Part shown: one piece after another, positions 1 to 7,075 of the stretch
Numbering within the stretch: the stretch's first letter is position 1
Layout of the letters: every line of letters starts with the position of its first letter
Source of the DNA: Gloeothece verrucosa PCC 7822
GTDB taxonomy: Bacteria > Cyanobacteriota > Cyanobacteriia > Cyanobacteriales > Microcystaceae
Reading direction: 5' to 3'
Assembly (NCBI RefSeq): GCF_000147335.1
Contig: NC_014501.1
Span: forward strand, 5,200,501-5,264,500
DNA: 64,000 nt
The notes under the pieces: model-generated
The model's database searches: none
What the model was told of the DNA's origin: nothing
What the model saw: the letters and a program-made list of their open reading frames with translations, nothing else
Program-made: the position numbers and the translations under genes

Positions 1-1759
1 TTAATGTCACATATATTTTACCTTTAGTGGGTTCTCCTTGAAGACCGGCAATGGTATAAACGGATTTTATTTCAGTAATTTTTTGCAAACTCTCTTCAAA
101 TTCTTTACCCACTCGAAGGGTTTTTCTTAATAAAAAGGTTTGAGGAGAACTAGCTAATTGAGAAATCCAATCAAAGCCGCCCTCTTGTGAAGCCGAATTA
201 TTTTCTACTTGTTTGGGAAGAGATTTTAATTCTAGGAGTCTTTTCGGCAAAGGTGCGGTATAAACAATGTTAAATTCACCTCTATCTAAAGGAGGAATAA
301 ACCCTTTAGGAATGAGCGGAATCAGCCCCACACCAACAATAAAACTAATCAAAGCAATTCCGATGACCATTTTACGATGATGAAGTGACCAGCGTAATAA
401 CTGACGATAGTGATTAATGATCCCAGAATCAAGATAATTGTGCCCGTTTTTTTCGGGCTTTTTCGGTTTTAACCAACGACTGGCTAAAACAGGCGTTAAA
501 GTTCGAGCAACTAAAAGAGAAAAGATCACTGCCGCCGAAACCGTTAATCCAAAAGGTTTAAAAAATTTCCCCACCGGGCCTGCCATAAAAGCAACGGGAA
601 TAAAAACCGCAGCAATAGTTAATGTAGAAGCCGTTACACTTAAACCAATCTCATTAGTTCCTAAAATTGCCGCCTCTTTTGGGCTTTTTCCTTGCTCGAT
701 ATGCCGCGAAATATTTTCCACATCAACGATAGCATCATCTACCACAATGCCAATTACTAAAGCTAAAGCCAAGAGGGTAATGGTTTCTAAATTAAACCCA
801 AATATGGCCATAATAATACAGGTAGCCAACAGAGAAATTGGAATCGCTAAAGACGCGATCACAGTGGCTCGAAAACTCCTTAAAAAAGGAATGATTACTA
901 AAACCGCCAAGACAATTGCTTCAATTAAAGCATCAATAGTAGCCCGAGTAGATTCTCGAATATATTCGGCCTGAGTTTCTGCTAAAACTAAACGAACATC
1001 CGAGAGTTCTGGTTGTATTTGTTGAATATTCTGCTCAACTTGCCTAACCACCTCTAGGGTATTTGCCCGACTTGTCTTAATCACTTCTATGGCTAACCCT
1101 TCTTGACCATTAAAACGGACTAAAGTAGGATATTGACGAGTGAGAGGGGAAGATTTTTCTGTTTTTTGACTATCAATTGATGAAGTATCGCCTAACAAAT
1201 TTACTTTTAAAATTCCCGGTAACTTAGCAATTTTCGGAATAATTTTTTGATGAGCTATTGCCGTTAATTCTTCGAGACTTTTTTGATCACTGAGCAGCGC
1301 ATAACTAATCACCCCTGACTCATTTAAATTAATGGGAATGACCTCATAAGAACTGCCTGAAGGCAGAGAAGGTTTAAGTTGAGCGAGGGTTTTTTCTACA
1401 TCTTCAGAAGCCGATTTTAGAGGAGTTCCAACCGCAAAGAAAATATTAACAATTCCTCGCCCTGGGTAAGTGGTAGATCCCACATCCCGAAAACCTTCGA
1501 TTTTTTTTAGGGGTTGTTCAATGGGGATAGTGAGTTGATTTTGGGTGTCAATAACTGTCTCTACAGGCGCTTGAGCATTGACCACAATCACCGGAAAAGT
1601 AATATCGGGAAATAGGGCATATTTGAGGCTACTTAAAGCCAAAAGTCCGGCTATAGTAACCGCCAGCCAAAAACCGATAACAATAGGAGAATGTTGAATC
1701 GCCAAACGGGAAATGTTGAAGCGTTCTCGTCTAGTGGGTTTAGGGTTAGAAAAATTCAT
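1..1759 (-). CDS. RND efflux transporter permease (C-terminus off window)
   Basis: Inner-membrane pump of the hydrophobe/amphiphile RND class (AcrB/MdtC-like), which uses proton flow to export drugs or metals. About 586 codons are visible from the ATG at 1757-1759; the rest lies before base 1. The translation starts MNFSNPKPTRRERFNISRLA, has a first membrane helix, a porter region with a GRGIVNIFF-type segment, then the helix block with LALVIGIVVDDAIVDVEN, the usual RND TM4 signature with paired Asp. This is read by translating the minus strand. A small exported-protein gene ends 12 bp upstream and probably shares its transcript. No membrane-fusion partner is visible in the window. Family is sure; substrate is unknown. 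Confidence 0.9.
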   Translation of the reverse strand, partial: MNFSNPKPTRRERFNISRLAIQHSPIVIGFWLAVTIAGLLALSSLKYALFPDITFPVIVVNAQAPVETVIDTQNQLTIPIEQPLKKIEGFRDVGSTTYPGRGIVNIFFAVGTPLKSASEDVEKTLAQLKPSLPSGSSYEVIPINLNESGVISYALLSDQKSLEELTAIAHQKIIPKIAKLPGILKVNLLGDTSSIDSQKTEKSSPLTRQYPTLVRFNGQEGLAIEVIKTSRANTLEVVRQVEQNIQQIQPELSDVRLVLAETQAEYIRESTRATIDALIEAIVLAVLVIIPFLRSFRATVIASLAIPISLLATCIIMAIFGFNLETITLLALALVIGIVVDDAIVDVENISRHIEQGKSPKEAAILGTNEIGLSVTASTLTIAAVFIPVAFMAGPVGKFFKPFGLTVSAAVIFSLLVARTLTPVLASRWLKPKKPEKNGHNYLDSGIINHYRQLLRWSLHHRKMVIGIALISFIVGVGLIPLIPKGFIPPLDRGEFNIVYTAPLPKRLLELKSLPKQVENNSASQEGGFDWISQLASSPQTFLLRKTLRVGKEFEESLQKITEIKSVYTIAGLQGEPTKGKIYVTL

Positions 1760-1771
1760 TTTTATTGACAA

Positions 1772-2164
1772 TTATTCGTATAAGACTTGGTCAAAACAAG
1801 TTTCTCCCACCTGCGTTAAGGTACGAGCGGCTGTACGGTCCTTTTGAGATTTGACAACTAGGTCCCTGAACTGGTTAAAATTATATTGAGATTGAAATTT
1901 TTTGATAGCACAGTTACATAAATCTTTAGCGACATCGCCAGGTAAACCTTGCCCTGTTGCCCTTTCCAAGCACTGTTTATGATAATCTTGAAATGAAGAG
2001 GGAACCGTTGAATGCTGAATGACTTGACCTCCCGCAGACTGTTTGACTTCCCTTGCTAAAAGCGCACTGCCAGCCACCGGAAACCACAGCAACCATAAGC
2101 TACTGAGGGTTAAAATAGTGGACGATTTTAAAACCGAGAGGGAGTTAAGTGTAATCTTGCTCAT
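1772..2164 (-). CDS. small exported protein, unknown function
   Basis: 130 residues. The N-terminus has a hydrophobic segment (about residues 14-37, LTLSSLWLLWFPVAGSALLA) that looks like a signal peptide with an Ala-x-Ala-like end. The mature part carries four cysteines (HKQC, DLCNC, ETCF) and is otherwise helical and charged, so a disulfide-stabilised periplasmic protein is plausible. It sits 12 bp before the RND permease gene on the same strand, which suggests co-transcription and an envelope role. No family recognised. Confidence 0.7.
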   Translation of the reverse strand: MSKITLNSLSVLKSSTILTLSSLWLLWFPVAGSALLAREVKQSAGGQVIQHSTVPSSFQDYHKQCLERATGQGLPGDVAKDLCNCAIKKFQSQYNFNQFRDLVVKSQKDRTAARTLTQVGETCFDQVLYE

Positions 2165-2361
2165 ACTTGATTGGGCGCAAATCTTCTCATAGCAAGGAGG
2201 ACAGGAAATTTGAATCCTCCCACAAACTGGGTAACTAGGCCTATTATAACGTTCGGTCTATGGCCTTTCTCGTCTTTAGCCTAATAAGTAGACGCAAAAA
2301 AATCCGGTTAAGGACATTCCCAAAAGGGGGAAAGTTTTGCTATAATCGTTAAAGTGCAAAT

Positions 2362-2433
<72 letters not shown>

Positions 2434-2439
2434 CTTAAA

Positions 2440-2444
2440 CAAAT
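2440..2444. repeat. target-site duplication of the CAST, copy 1 (CAAAT)
   Basis: CAAAT directly precedes the transposon end TGTACA at 2445. The same five bases follow the other end at 9087-9091. A 5-bp duplication is the Tn7-family rule. Confidence 0.93.
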
Positions 2445-2508
2445 TGTACAGTAACTAATTATTTGTCGTCGGTAACAAATTAGTGTCGCTGTAACAAATT
2501 ATTTGTCA
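2445..2508. repeat. CAST right end with TnsB-type binding repeats
   Basis: The terminal TGTACA is followed by three related motifs: AACTAATTATTTGTC (terminal), TAACAAATTAGTGTC, and TAACAAATTATTTGTC. These match the pattern of TnsB-binding repeats at V-K CAST ends and mirror the left end at 9044-9086. Confidence 0.88.
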
Positions 2509-2522
2509 TTTATGATAGGGAA

Positions 2523-2539
2523 GCAGACCTCTGCCTTAC
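2523..2539 (-). CRISPR. homing spacer matching tRNA-Cys
   Basis: Read on the minus strand, the 17 bases GTAAGGCAGAGGTCTGC directly follow the short repeat ending GATTGAAAG. They are identical to the tRNA-Cys gene at 2379-2395, where GTG stands just 5' of the match (V-K PAM is GTN). The match stops at base 18, typical of the short homing spacers described for V-K CASTs. Confidence 0.93.
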
Positions 2540-2552
2540 CTTTCAATCCACC
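2540..2552 (-). CRISPR. shortened, atypical CRISPR repeat
   Basis: GGTGGATTGAAAG on the minus strand repeats the last 13 bases of the full repeat (GGTGGGTTGAAAG) with one change. Known V-K elements place such a shortened repeat before the homing spacer. Confidence 0.88.
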
Positions 2553-2575
2553 ATTATTTTAGAAAAAAAATAGTT
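2553..2575 (-). CRISPR. first CRISPR spacer (23 bases, T/A-rich)
   Basis: This sits between the full repeat and the shortened repeat. On the minus strand it begins AACTATTTTTTTTC. No match to another place in the window was seen. It is so AT-rich that it may be a spacer of no use or a degenerate linker. Confidence 0.7.
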
Positions 2576-2612
2576 CTTTCAACCCACCCCATGTAGGGAT
2601 GGTCATTGAAAC
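2576..2612 (-). CRISPR. full 37-base V-K CRISPR repeat
   Basis: On the minus strand it begins GTTTCAATGACCATCCC and ends GGGGTGGGTTGAAAG. From memory this is nearly the same as the published Scytonema CAST repeat, including length, CATCCC...GGGGTGGG pairing and the GAAAG end. Only one full copy is present. Confidence 0.92.
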
Positions 2613-2768
2613 TTTCAGAGAGTGAAATCCTTACTTGTTAAAGACTCTAGATTTTGATTTCGTCAACCTCAAAAATCTTGGTCTTTTTTATCCCCCATCA
2701 GTGGGACTTAACCATCCCCAAAAAAGCTTAAAGTTAAGCCTTATATAGTTTTTACGTCTTTCGTGGAA

Positions 2769-2820
2769 CTCCTAGGGATTTTGCCCCAGCTTTGATTCAC
2801 TCTCAAAAATTAAAGGTGGA
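2769..2820 (-). ncRNA. 3' remnant of V-K tracrRNA
   Basis: On the minus strand TCCACCTTTAATTTTTG, then GGGGCAAAATCCCTAGGAG, lines up with the 3' part of the Scytonema CAST tracrRNA (recalled as TCCACCTTAATTATTTTTTG ... GGGGTCAAAATCCTGGGAG). The longer 5' part of a normal tracrRNA, which would lie at higher coordinates, is missing: the cvkR promoter region follows at once. Identification rests on recalled sequence, so an Rfam or alignment check is needed to fix the limits. Confidence 0.7.
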
Positions 2821-2842
2821 TGGTAATCTGGCTCATGAGATT

Positions 2843-2881
2843 ATTAAACATTATTGTTTAATACAAACATGACTGTATTAT
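2843..2881 (+). promoter_or_regulatory. cvkR promoter with two palindromes
   Basis: Two inverted repeats overlap: ATTAAACA-TTAT-TGTTTAAT (2843-2862) and AATACA-N8-TGTATT (2860-2879). The second runs into a -10-like TATTAT at 2876-2881. Both resemble the reported CvkR operator AnnACATnATGTnnT without matching it exactly. No Shine-Dalgarno is seen before the start at 2898; CvkR of Anabaena is reported as leaderless. Confidence 0.55.
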
Positions 2882-2897
2882 AACCCCTTTTTGTAAA

Positions 2898-3326
2898 ATG
2901 AGAGCTATGGGTGAAACATTTTTTAGCTCAAAAGAAGCGGCAGAAATTACGGGGTGTACTTTACGTCAGTTGCAGTATTGGCGAGAAAAGGGCGTTGTTG
3001 TCCCAACGGTTAATGCAACGGGGACAGGGCGGAGTATTTATTACTCTCGTTCGGAGTTGGTCGAGTTGGCAGTGATGGAATATTTGTTATCTGTGGGGTT
3101 GAGTTTTGAGGCGGCTTCTGGGATACTTCAGCAGTTGAAGGAATTTGAACCAGACTTTGCTAATCAGAAAATTTTTAAGCGCTTGATGTTAGTTTTTGAT
3201 GAATCTGTGGGAATACTTAAGTTGAAGGACTTTGAGAAAAAGGTGGCGATCGCTTTTTTAGATCAAGGTCTGCCTGTAATTCCGGTGTGGTTGGATGTGA
3301 TTCATCAAAAACTACGCTCAGAGTAA
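2898..3326 (+). CDS. cvkR: MerR-family repressor of V-K CAST (CvkR-like)
   Basis: 142 residues. The N-terminal half is a winged-helix MerR reader: FFSSKEAAEITGCTLRQLQY (about residues 8-27), then YYSRSELVELAVMEYLLSVG. There is no long coiled coil or metal-binding Cys cluster. Position inside a CAST between tracrRNA/array and cargo matches CvkR (Alr3614 of Anabaena), which represses cas12k and tnsB. Here cas12k, which should be divergent from this gene, is absent. ATG codons at 2898 and 2907 are both possible; neither has a ribosome site. The cargo gene starts 34 bp downstream on the same strand and may be co-transcribed. MerR class is sure; the CvkR name is from context. Confidence 0.8.
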   Translation: MRAMGETFFSSKEAAEITGCTLRQLQYWREKGVVVPTVNATGTGRSIYYSRSELVELAVMEYLLSVGLSFEAASGILQQLKEFEPDFANQKIFKRLMLVFDESVGILKLKDFEKKVAIAFLDQGLPVIPVWLDVIHQKLRSE

Positions 3327-3360
3327 TGACAACAACAATTTATTTATTTATGAATTAACG

Positions 3361-6141
3361 ATGAATCAATATTTGCAACCTGATGAGATAGCTTGCACCA
3401 ATGATCCTGGCGATGAAACTCAGCGACGCTTTCGTTATCAAGCTGCTTATGCTGCCATAAAATGTTTATCTTTACTTGATGATAGCTCTCTTATTGACTG
3501 TATATATTGTGAGCATCATGAAGATATTTTGGTAAAGCATAAAGATAACTCTTTTATTGGATTACAAGTAAAAACTCGTGCTTCTGGGCAACCCTTTCAA
3601 GCAAATGATGAGCAGGTATATAAGTCTATCAAAAAATTTGTCGAGCATGAAATTCAGTTCCCAAGAAGTTTTTTACATTATGTTTTGGTTGCTAACTGTG
3701 GTTTCTGGAAAGCAAACAAAACCGATAAAAATTTAAACTATATTCTAGAATTGGCTAACAATTGCCATATAAATGACTTAGATAAATTAGACATAAATTT
3801 AACAAAATTTATTAAAACAATAGACCAAGAAATGGGGAATACTTGTCATGATATATCAGCTATAATTATTAAAACTCTTCAGAAGACTAAGCTGGAGGTA
3901 TCACCAGGACTTGCGGATATTGATGCAAAACTTGTAGATTTAATAAGTAGAGTTCCAAAAATTAAAGAGCGAGAGTTACGATATGATCAGCTTAATAAAA
4001 TTACTCATGAACTCATCAATAAATGTTTAAATGCTGCTTCACTTGTAGAAAATTCTCCAACGGAAGCTTATTATATTCTCAAGCCTAATCCTGAAGATGA
4101 AAAAACAAAAATGATTATTCAAGGCAAAAAAATAGCTATAAATACTATTTTAGAATTAGTCGATGAGTTTTCTCTCAACGATCAATACTTATTGCGCTCA
4201 TCAAATTGCTTACCTCTTAAAGAACTGCCAAGAGGAACAACAGTTATGGAGAAAAAAATGGCTGCTGGAGGTATATCACTTAATAATATAGAGCTTATGA
4301 AAGATAATAAAATTTCAGCCGAATATGGTTTGATTCAATTATCTAAAAAACTTGGCAAAAAAAAAGCCGATCAACGTTATCAACATTTAATAACAGTAGT
4401 CAATAATGTTTGCCAAGAAGTCCATGATTTAAGCTATCAGGATAAAGAACTTTTTGGAAAAAAAATGTTAACGCAGATAAGAGAGCGTCTTCAAATAAGG
4501 TATGATAAAGAAAAATCCGAACTTTTTGGCTTTAGATATGAACATTGTGATCTTATCTTTTATTTTTTAGATATTATACCTTTAAAAGTGCGTAAGAGTA
4601 AAGTTGAGGATAATTCTCCGTTAGTACGTTTAAGTTTCCGAGATATATTATGGTATTGTTACTTACAACAAGATTTACTTGATTCCTCATTTTATCGACT
4701 TGAAGATAGCTATCGAAAACTTAAAAGTCGTGATGTTATGCGCTTTGTAGTAGGATATTATAAGGAAAGATTAAATCAATTAGAATCTGAGTTAGAAGAA
4801 ACTAAAAAAAAGAGATTAGTAAAACAAGAATCTATTAAACAAATAAAAGAATTTCTTAGCCAATTTGTTTATGGTTCTGAATTAGACATTATGAAAGAGA
4901 TTGAGCAAGTTAATCAAAGGTTAGATCAGTTTTATGTAGAACAAAGTAATCTTAGAAAAGAATATAGCACTGCTACTGCTACACATTTTATTGATGAATT
5001 GCGAGACAATCTTCGTCATCTAAGTAATCAACTTAATAATGAAAAACAAATTTTCGCTGATTTACAAGAAAAAATAGAAGAACAGGAATCTTTAAAAGCA
5101 GAATTGTTGTCAGCCAAATTTAAATTAGCTCAAGTTAAATCTGCCACTTCTATTTTATCAAAAATATTATTTGAATCTTGTCCTGCTTGTGGCACAGAAA
5201 TAGATGAACCAATTTCTTCTAAAGATGTTTGCTATTTATGCGGTAAGCATCCCTCTCCCGATAATACTCAGGTAGTTACCCAATCCGAAGTTATTAGACA
5301 AGATTTAACAACAAGAATTGTAGAACTTGATGAATCTGTTGCTAGACATAAAGAATCAATAATTAGTCAGCAATTAGTTATTGAAAGACTTCAAGATAAA
5401 AAAAATAATTTAGACAGACGACTTTCACAAGAACTTAATGAATATGATTCTCCTTTCTTAGCACGTTTTCGAGAGGTTGAAAGAAAAATTGCAACTTATG
5501 AAGAAAGGCGAAAAAACTTAGACAGACTTCGAGAAATGACTGAAGCTATCACTGAACTAGAAAGAGAAACCGATGAATTATTTTTTCAAGAACAACGAAT
5601 TGAAGATTTAATTAATCAAGAAAAAACTACTCTTAAAAATGCAGAACAGAATATTGAGGCTTTAGAAAGTAACTTTCGTCATGCTCTTTTGACTGTTGGT
5701 GTTCCTGGTGTTAATAATGAAGATAGTATCAAAATCAATCCCAAAACTTGGATTCCCTCTATTTTATCAGGTGGAGATGAAGCTTTAAAATGGGATTTTT
5801 ATAATGCTGGTAGTGGAGGTAAAAAAACTCTTTTAAATGTCTGTTATGCTTTGGCAGTACATCAAACTGCTTCAGAAAATAATCTTCCTTTACCAAGTTT
5901 TTTGATCATTGATACACCAATGAAAAACATCGGTGAAGAATTAAATATTGATTTATTTGAGAGTTTTTATGATTATTTGTACTCCCTAGCTAAAAATGAA
6001 CTAAAAGAAACTCAATTTATTATTATTGATAAAAATTTTTATGAACCATCAGAAAATTACGTCCTTGACATTTTTACTCGGTATATGACTCCTGATGATA
6101 GTAATTCTCCTCCATTAATTTCTTATTATCGTGGTTCTTAA
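3361..6141 (+). CDS. CAST cargo: Cap4/DUF4297-like nuclease fused to SMC-like ATPase
   Basis: 926 residues. The N-terminal ~100 resemble DUF4297/Cap4 endonucleases: RFRYQAAYAAIKCL, then acidic residues at 51-55 (EHHED) and QVK at 69-71, a PD-(D/E)xK-type core. The middle (about 460-780) is long coiled coil with a CPAC/CYLC pair at 607-610 and 624-627 that could bind zinc like a Rad50 hook. The C-terminus has an ABC/SMC signature (GSGGKK near 818) and Walker B FLIIDTP with Asp851. No clear Walker A is seen; IIQGKKIAI near 253 is not convincing. Such nuclease-ATPase fusions are typical anti-phage genes, and CASTs often carry defence cargo. The role is inference. AT-richer than tnsBC, so likely from another source. 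Confidence 0.7.
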   Translation: MNQYLQPDEIACTNDPGDETQRRFRYQAAYAAIKCLSLLDDSSLIDCIYCEHHEDILVKHKDNSFIGLQVKTRASGQPFQANDEQVYKSIKKFVEHEIQFPRSFLHYVLVANCGFWKANKTDKNLNYILELANNCHINDLDKLDINLTKFIKTIDQEMGNTCHDISAIIIKTLQKTKLEVSPGLADIDAKLVDLISRVPKIKERELRYDQLNKITHELINKCLNAASLVENSPTEAYYILKPNPEDEKTKMIIQGKKIAINTILELVDEFSLNDQYLLRSSNCLPLKELPRGTTVMEKKMAAGGISLNNIELMKDNKISAEYGLIQLSKKLGKKKADQRYQHLITVVNNVCQEVHDLSYQDKELFGKKMLTQIRERLQIRYDKEKSELFGFRYEHCDLIFYFLDIIPLKVRKSKVEDNSPLVRLSFRDILWYCYLQQDLLDSSFYRLEDSYRKLKSRDVMRFVVGYYKERLNQLESELEETKKKRLVKQESIKQIKEFLSQFVYGSELDIMKEIEQVNQRLDQFYVEQSNLRKEYSTATATHFIDELRDNLRHLSNQLNNEKQIFADLQEKIEEQESLKAELLSAKFKLAQVKSATSILSKILFESCPACGTEIDEPISSKDVCYLCGKHPSPDNTQVVTQSEVIRQDLTTRIVELDESVARHKESIISQQLVIERLQDKKNNLDRRLSQELNEYDSPFLARFREVERKIATYEERRKNLDRLREMTEAITELERETDELFFQEQRIEDLINQEKTTLKNAEQNIEALESNFRHALLTVGVPGVNNEDSIKINPKTWIPSILSGGDEALKWDFYNAGSGGKKTLLNVCYALAVHQTASENNLPLPSFLIIDTPMKNIGEELNIDLFESFYDYLYSLAKNELKETQFIIIDKNFYEPSENYVLDIFTRYMTPDDSNSPPLISYYRGS

Positions 6142-6236
6142 TGTGAGATTATGTAAAAAATGGTAAAATGACTAATACTTTCCCCTGGTAACGGTTCAAC
6201 CAAAAACCACCAAGACTTAATTTCTATACTTTCCAC
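6138..6236 (-). pseudogene. tniQ: tniQ stub (N-terminal ~25-30 codons only)
   Basis: A GTG at 6234-6236 overlaps the tnsC stop (TAGTG). It reads VESIEIKSWWFLVEPLPGES then ISHF before losing similarity and stopping at 6138. The pattern KSWWFLVEPLPGESISHF fits the start of V-K TniQ (recalled as KPWLFLIKPYEGESLSHF). Everything after codon ~25 is gone, and the stub overlaps the last bases of the cargo gene. TniQ links Cas12k to TnsC, so its loss should stop guided transposition in cis. Confidence 0.82.
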
Positions 6237-7072
6237 TATTTATATTCCTCCGCCACCTCTTTAAGCGTTTCCAAATCAACCTGATTTAATCCCTTCTTCA
6301 ACGCTCTAATCGCTGCTTCCCGTAAAATCATATCTAACAAACCAATATAACCCCCTGTCGCCTGTCCCAAAATCTTCAACATCCGCTTACTGTTTAAATT
6401 AGACGCAACAGGTAACTTCAACACCTGCCGCTCCCAAATATCCACCGTTTGCCCAAACTCATCCCCCGTCAACTTGCCAAACCGATGACAAGCCCGAAAA
6501 CGATTATAAACCTGCTCATCCCTCTTAATCACAGCATCTAAGCGATCTGTACCCACCAAAACCACCGCAATATCTTTAAGATCAAAAATATCTCTTACTT
6601 CAGCAAAAGTTTTCGATTTTAATCTATCAGCCTCGTCTATAATAATCATCTCTACACCGCAACGCTCAAGCACTTTTAACGCTCTATTACGGATTTCTGC
6701 GACTGTTCCCTTAGTCATTTGATACTTCAAATGCTCAATAATAGCCCCAAACAAATCCTTAGCCCCACACTCTTGAGGAATTTGTATATAAACCACTGGA
6801 ACAATTGGGGGTTTTCCTGGGTTTTGAATCGGTTTATGTCTCAAACGATAGGCATTACAAGCAATAGTTTTTCCTGTGCGAGATTCCCCTACCACCCGAC
6901 ATGATTGCTTTGCCTGCCGCTTTCCTTCCAACCAATTATGTAAAGCTTCTACATGAGAGAGAGTAACAACTGTTTTTCGGTTCAAGCGCCCAATTTCCGC
7001 CTGTAACTTCTCTGGTGTCAATTGAATATTCCCTAATTGTTCTGCAACTATTTGTGCTTCTTGAATAGTCAT
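6236..7072 (-). CDS. tnsC: TnsC, AAA+ ATPase of the CAST
   Basis: 278 residues, the normal size for V-K TnsC. Walker A is VGESRTGKT (about 61-69), Walker B IIIDEAD (143-149), and arginine-rich sensor segments follow (YNRFRACHRFG). TnsC forms filaments on DNA that recruit TnsB and define the insertion point. The gene follows tnsB with a 3-bp gap and precedes the tniQ stub. The frame is intact, with no missing key residue seen. Confidence 0.93.
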   Translation of the reverse strand: MTIQEAQIVAEQLGNIQLTPEKLQAEIGRLNRKTVVTLSHVEALHNWLEGKRQAKQSCRVVGESRTGKTIACNAYRLRHKPIQNPGKPPIVPVVYIQIPQECGAKDLFGAIIEHLKYQMTKGTVAEIRNRALKVLERCGVEMIIIDEADRLKSKTFAEVRDIFDLKDIAVVLVGTDRLDAVIKRDEQVYNRFRACHRFGKLTGDEFGQTVDIWERQVLKLPVASNLNSKRMLKILGQATGGYIGLLDMILREAAIRALKKGLNQVDLETLKEVAEEYK

Positions 7073-7075
7073 AAC

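Noticed and set aside
438..974. 178-codon plus-strand frame in the RND permease region
   Set aside because: It is the complementary shadow of the RND gene on the minus strand, with no start signal or family resemblance.
2553..2575. first spacer as a phage-targeting spacer
   Set aside because: It is almost all A/T and shows no match in the window; no claim is made on its target.
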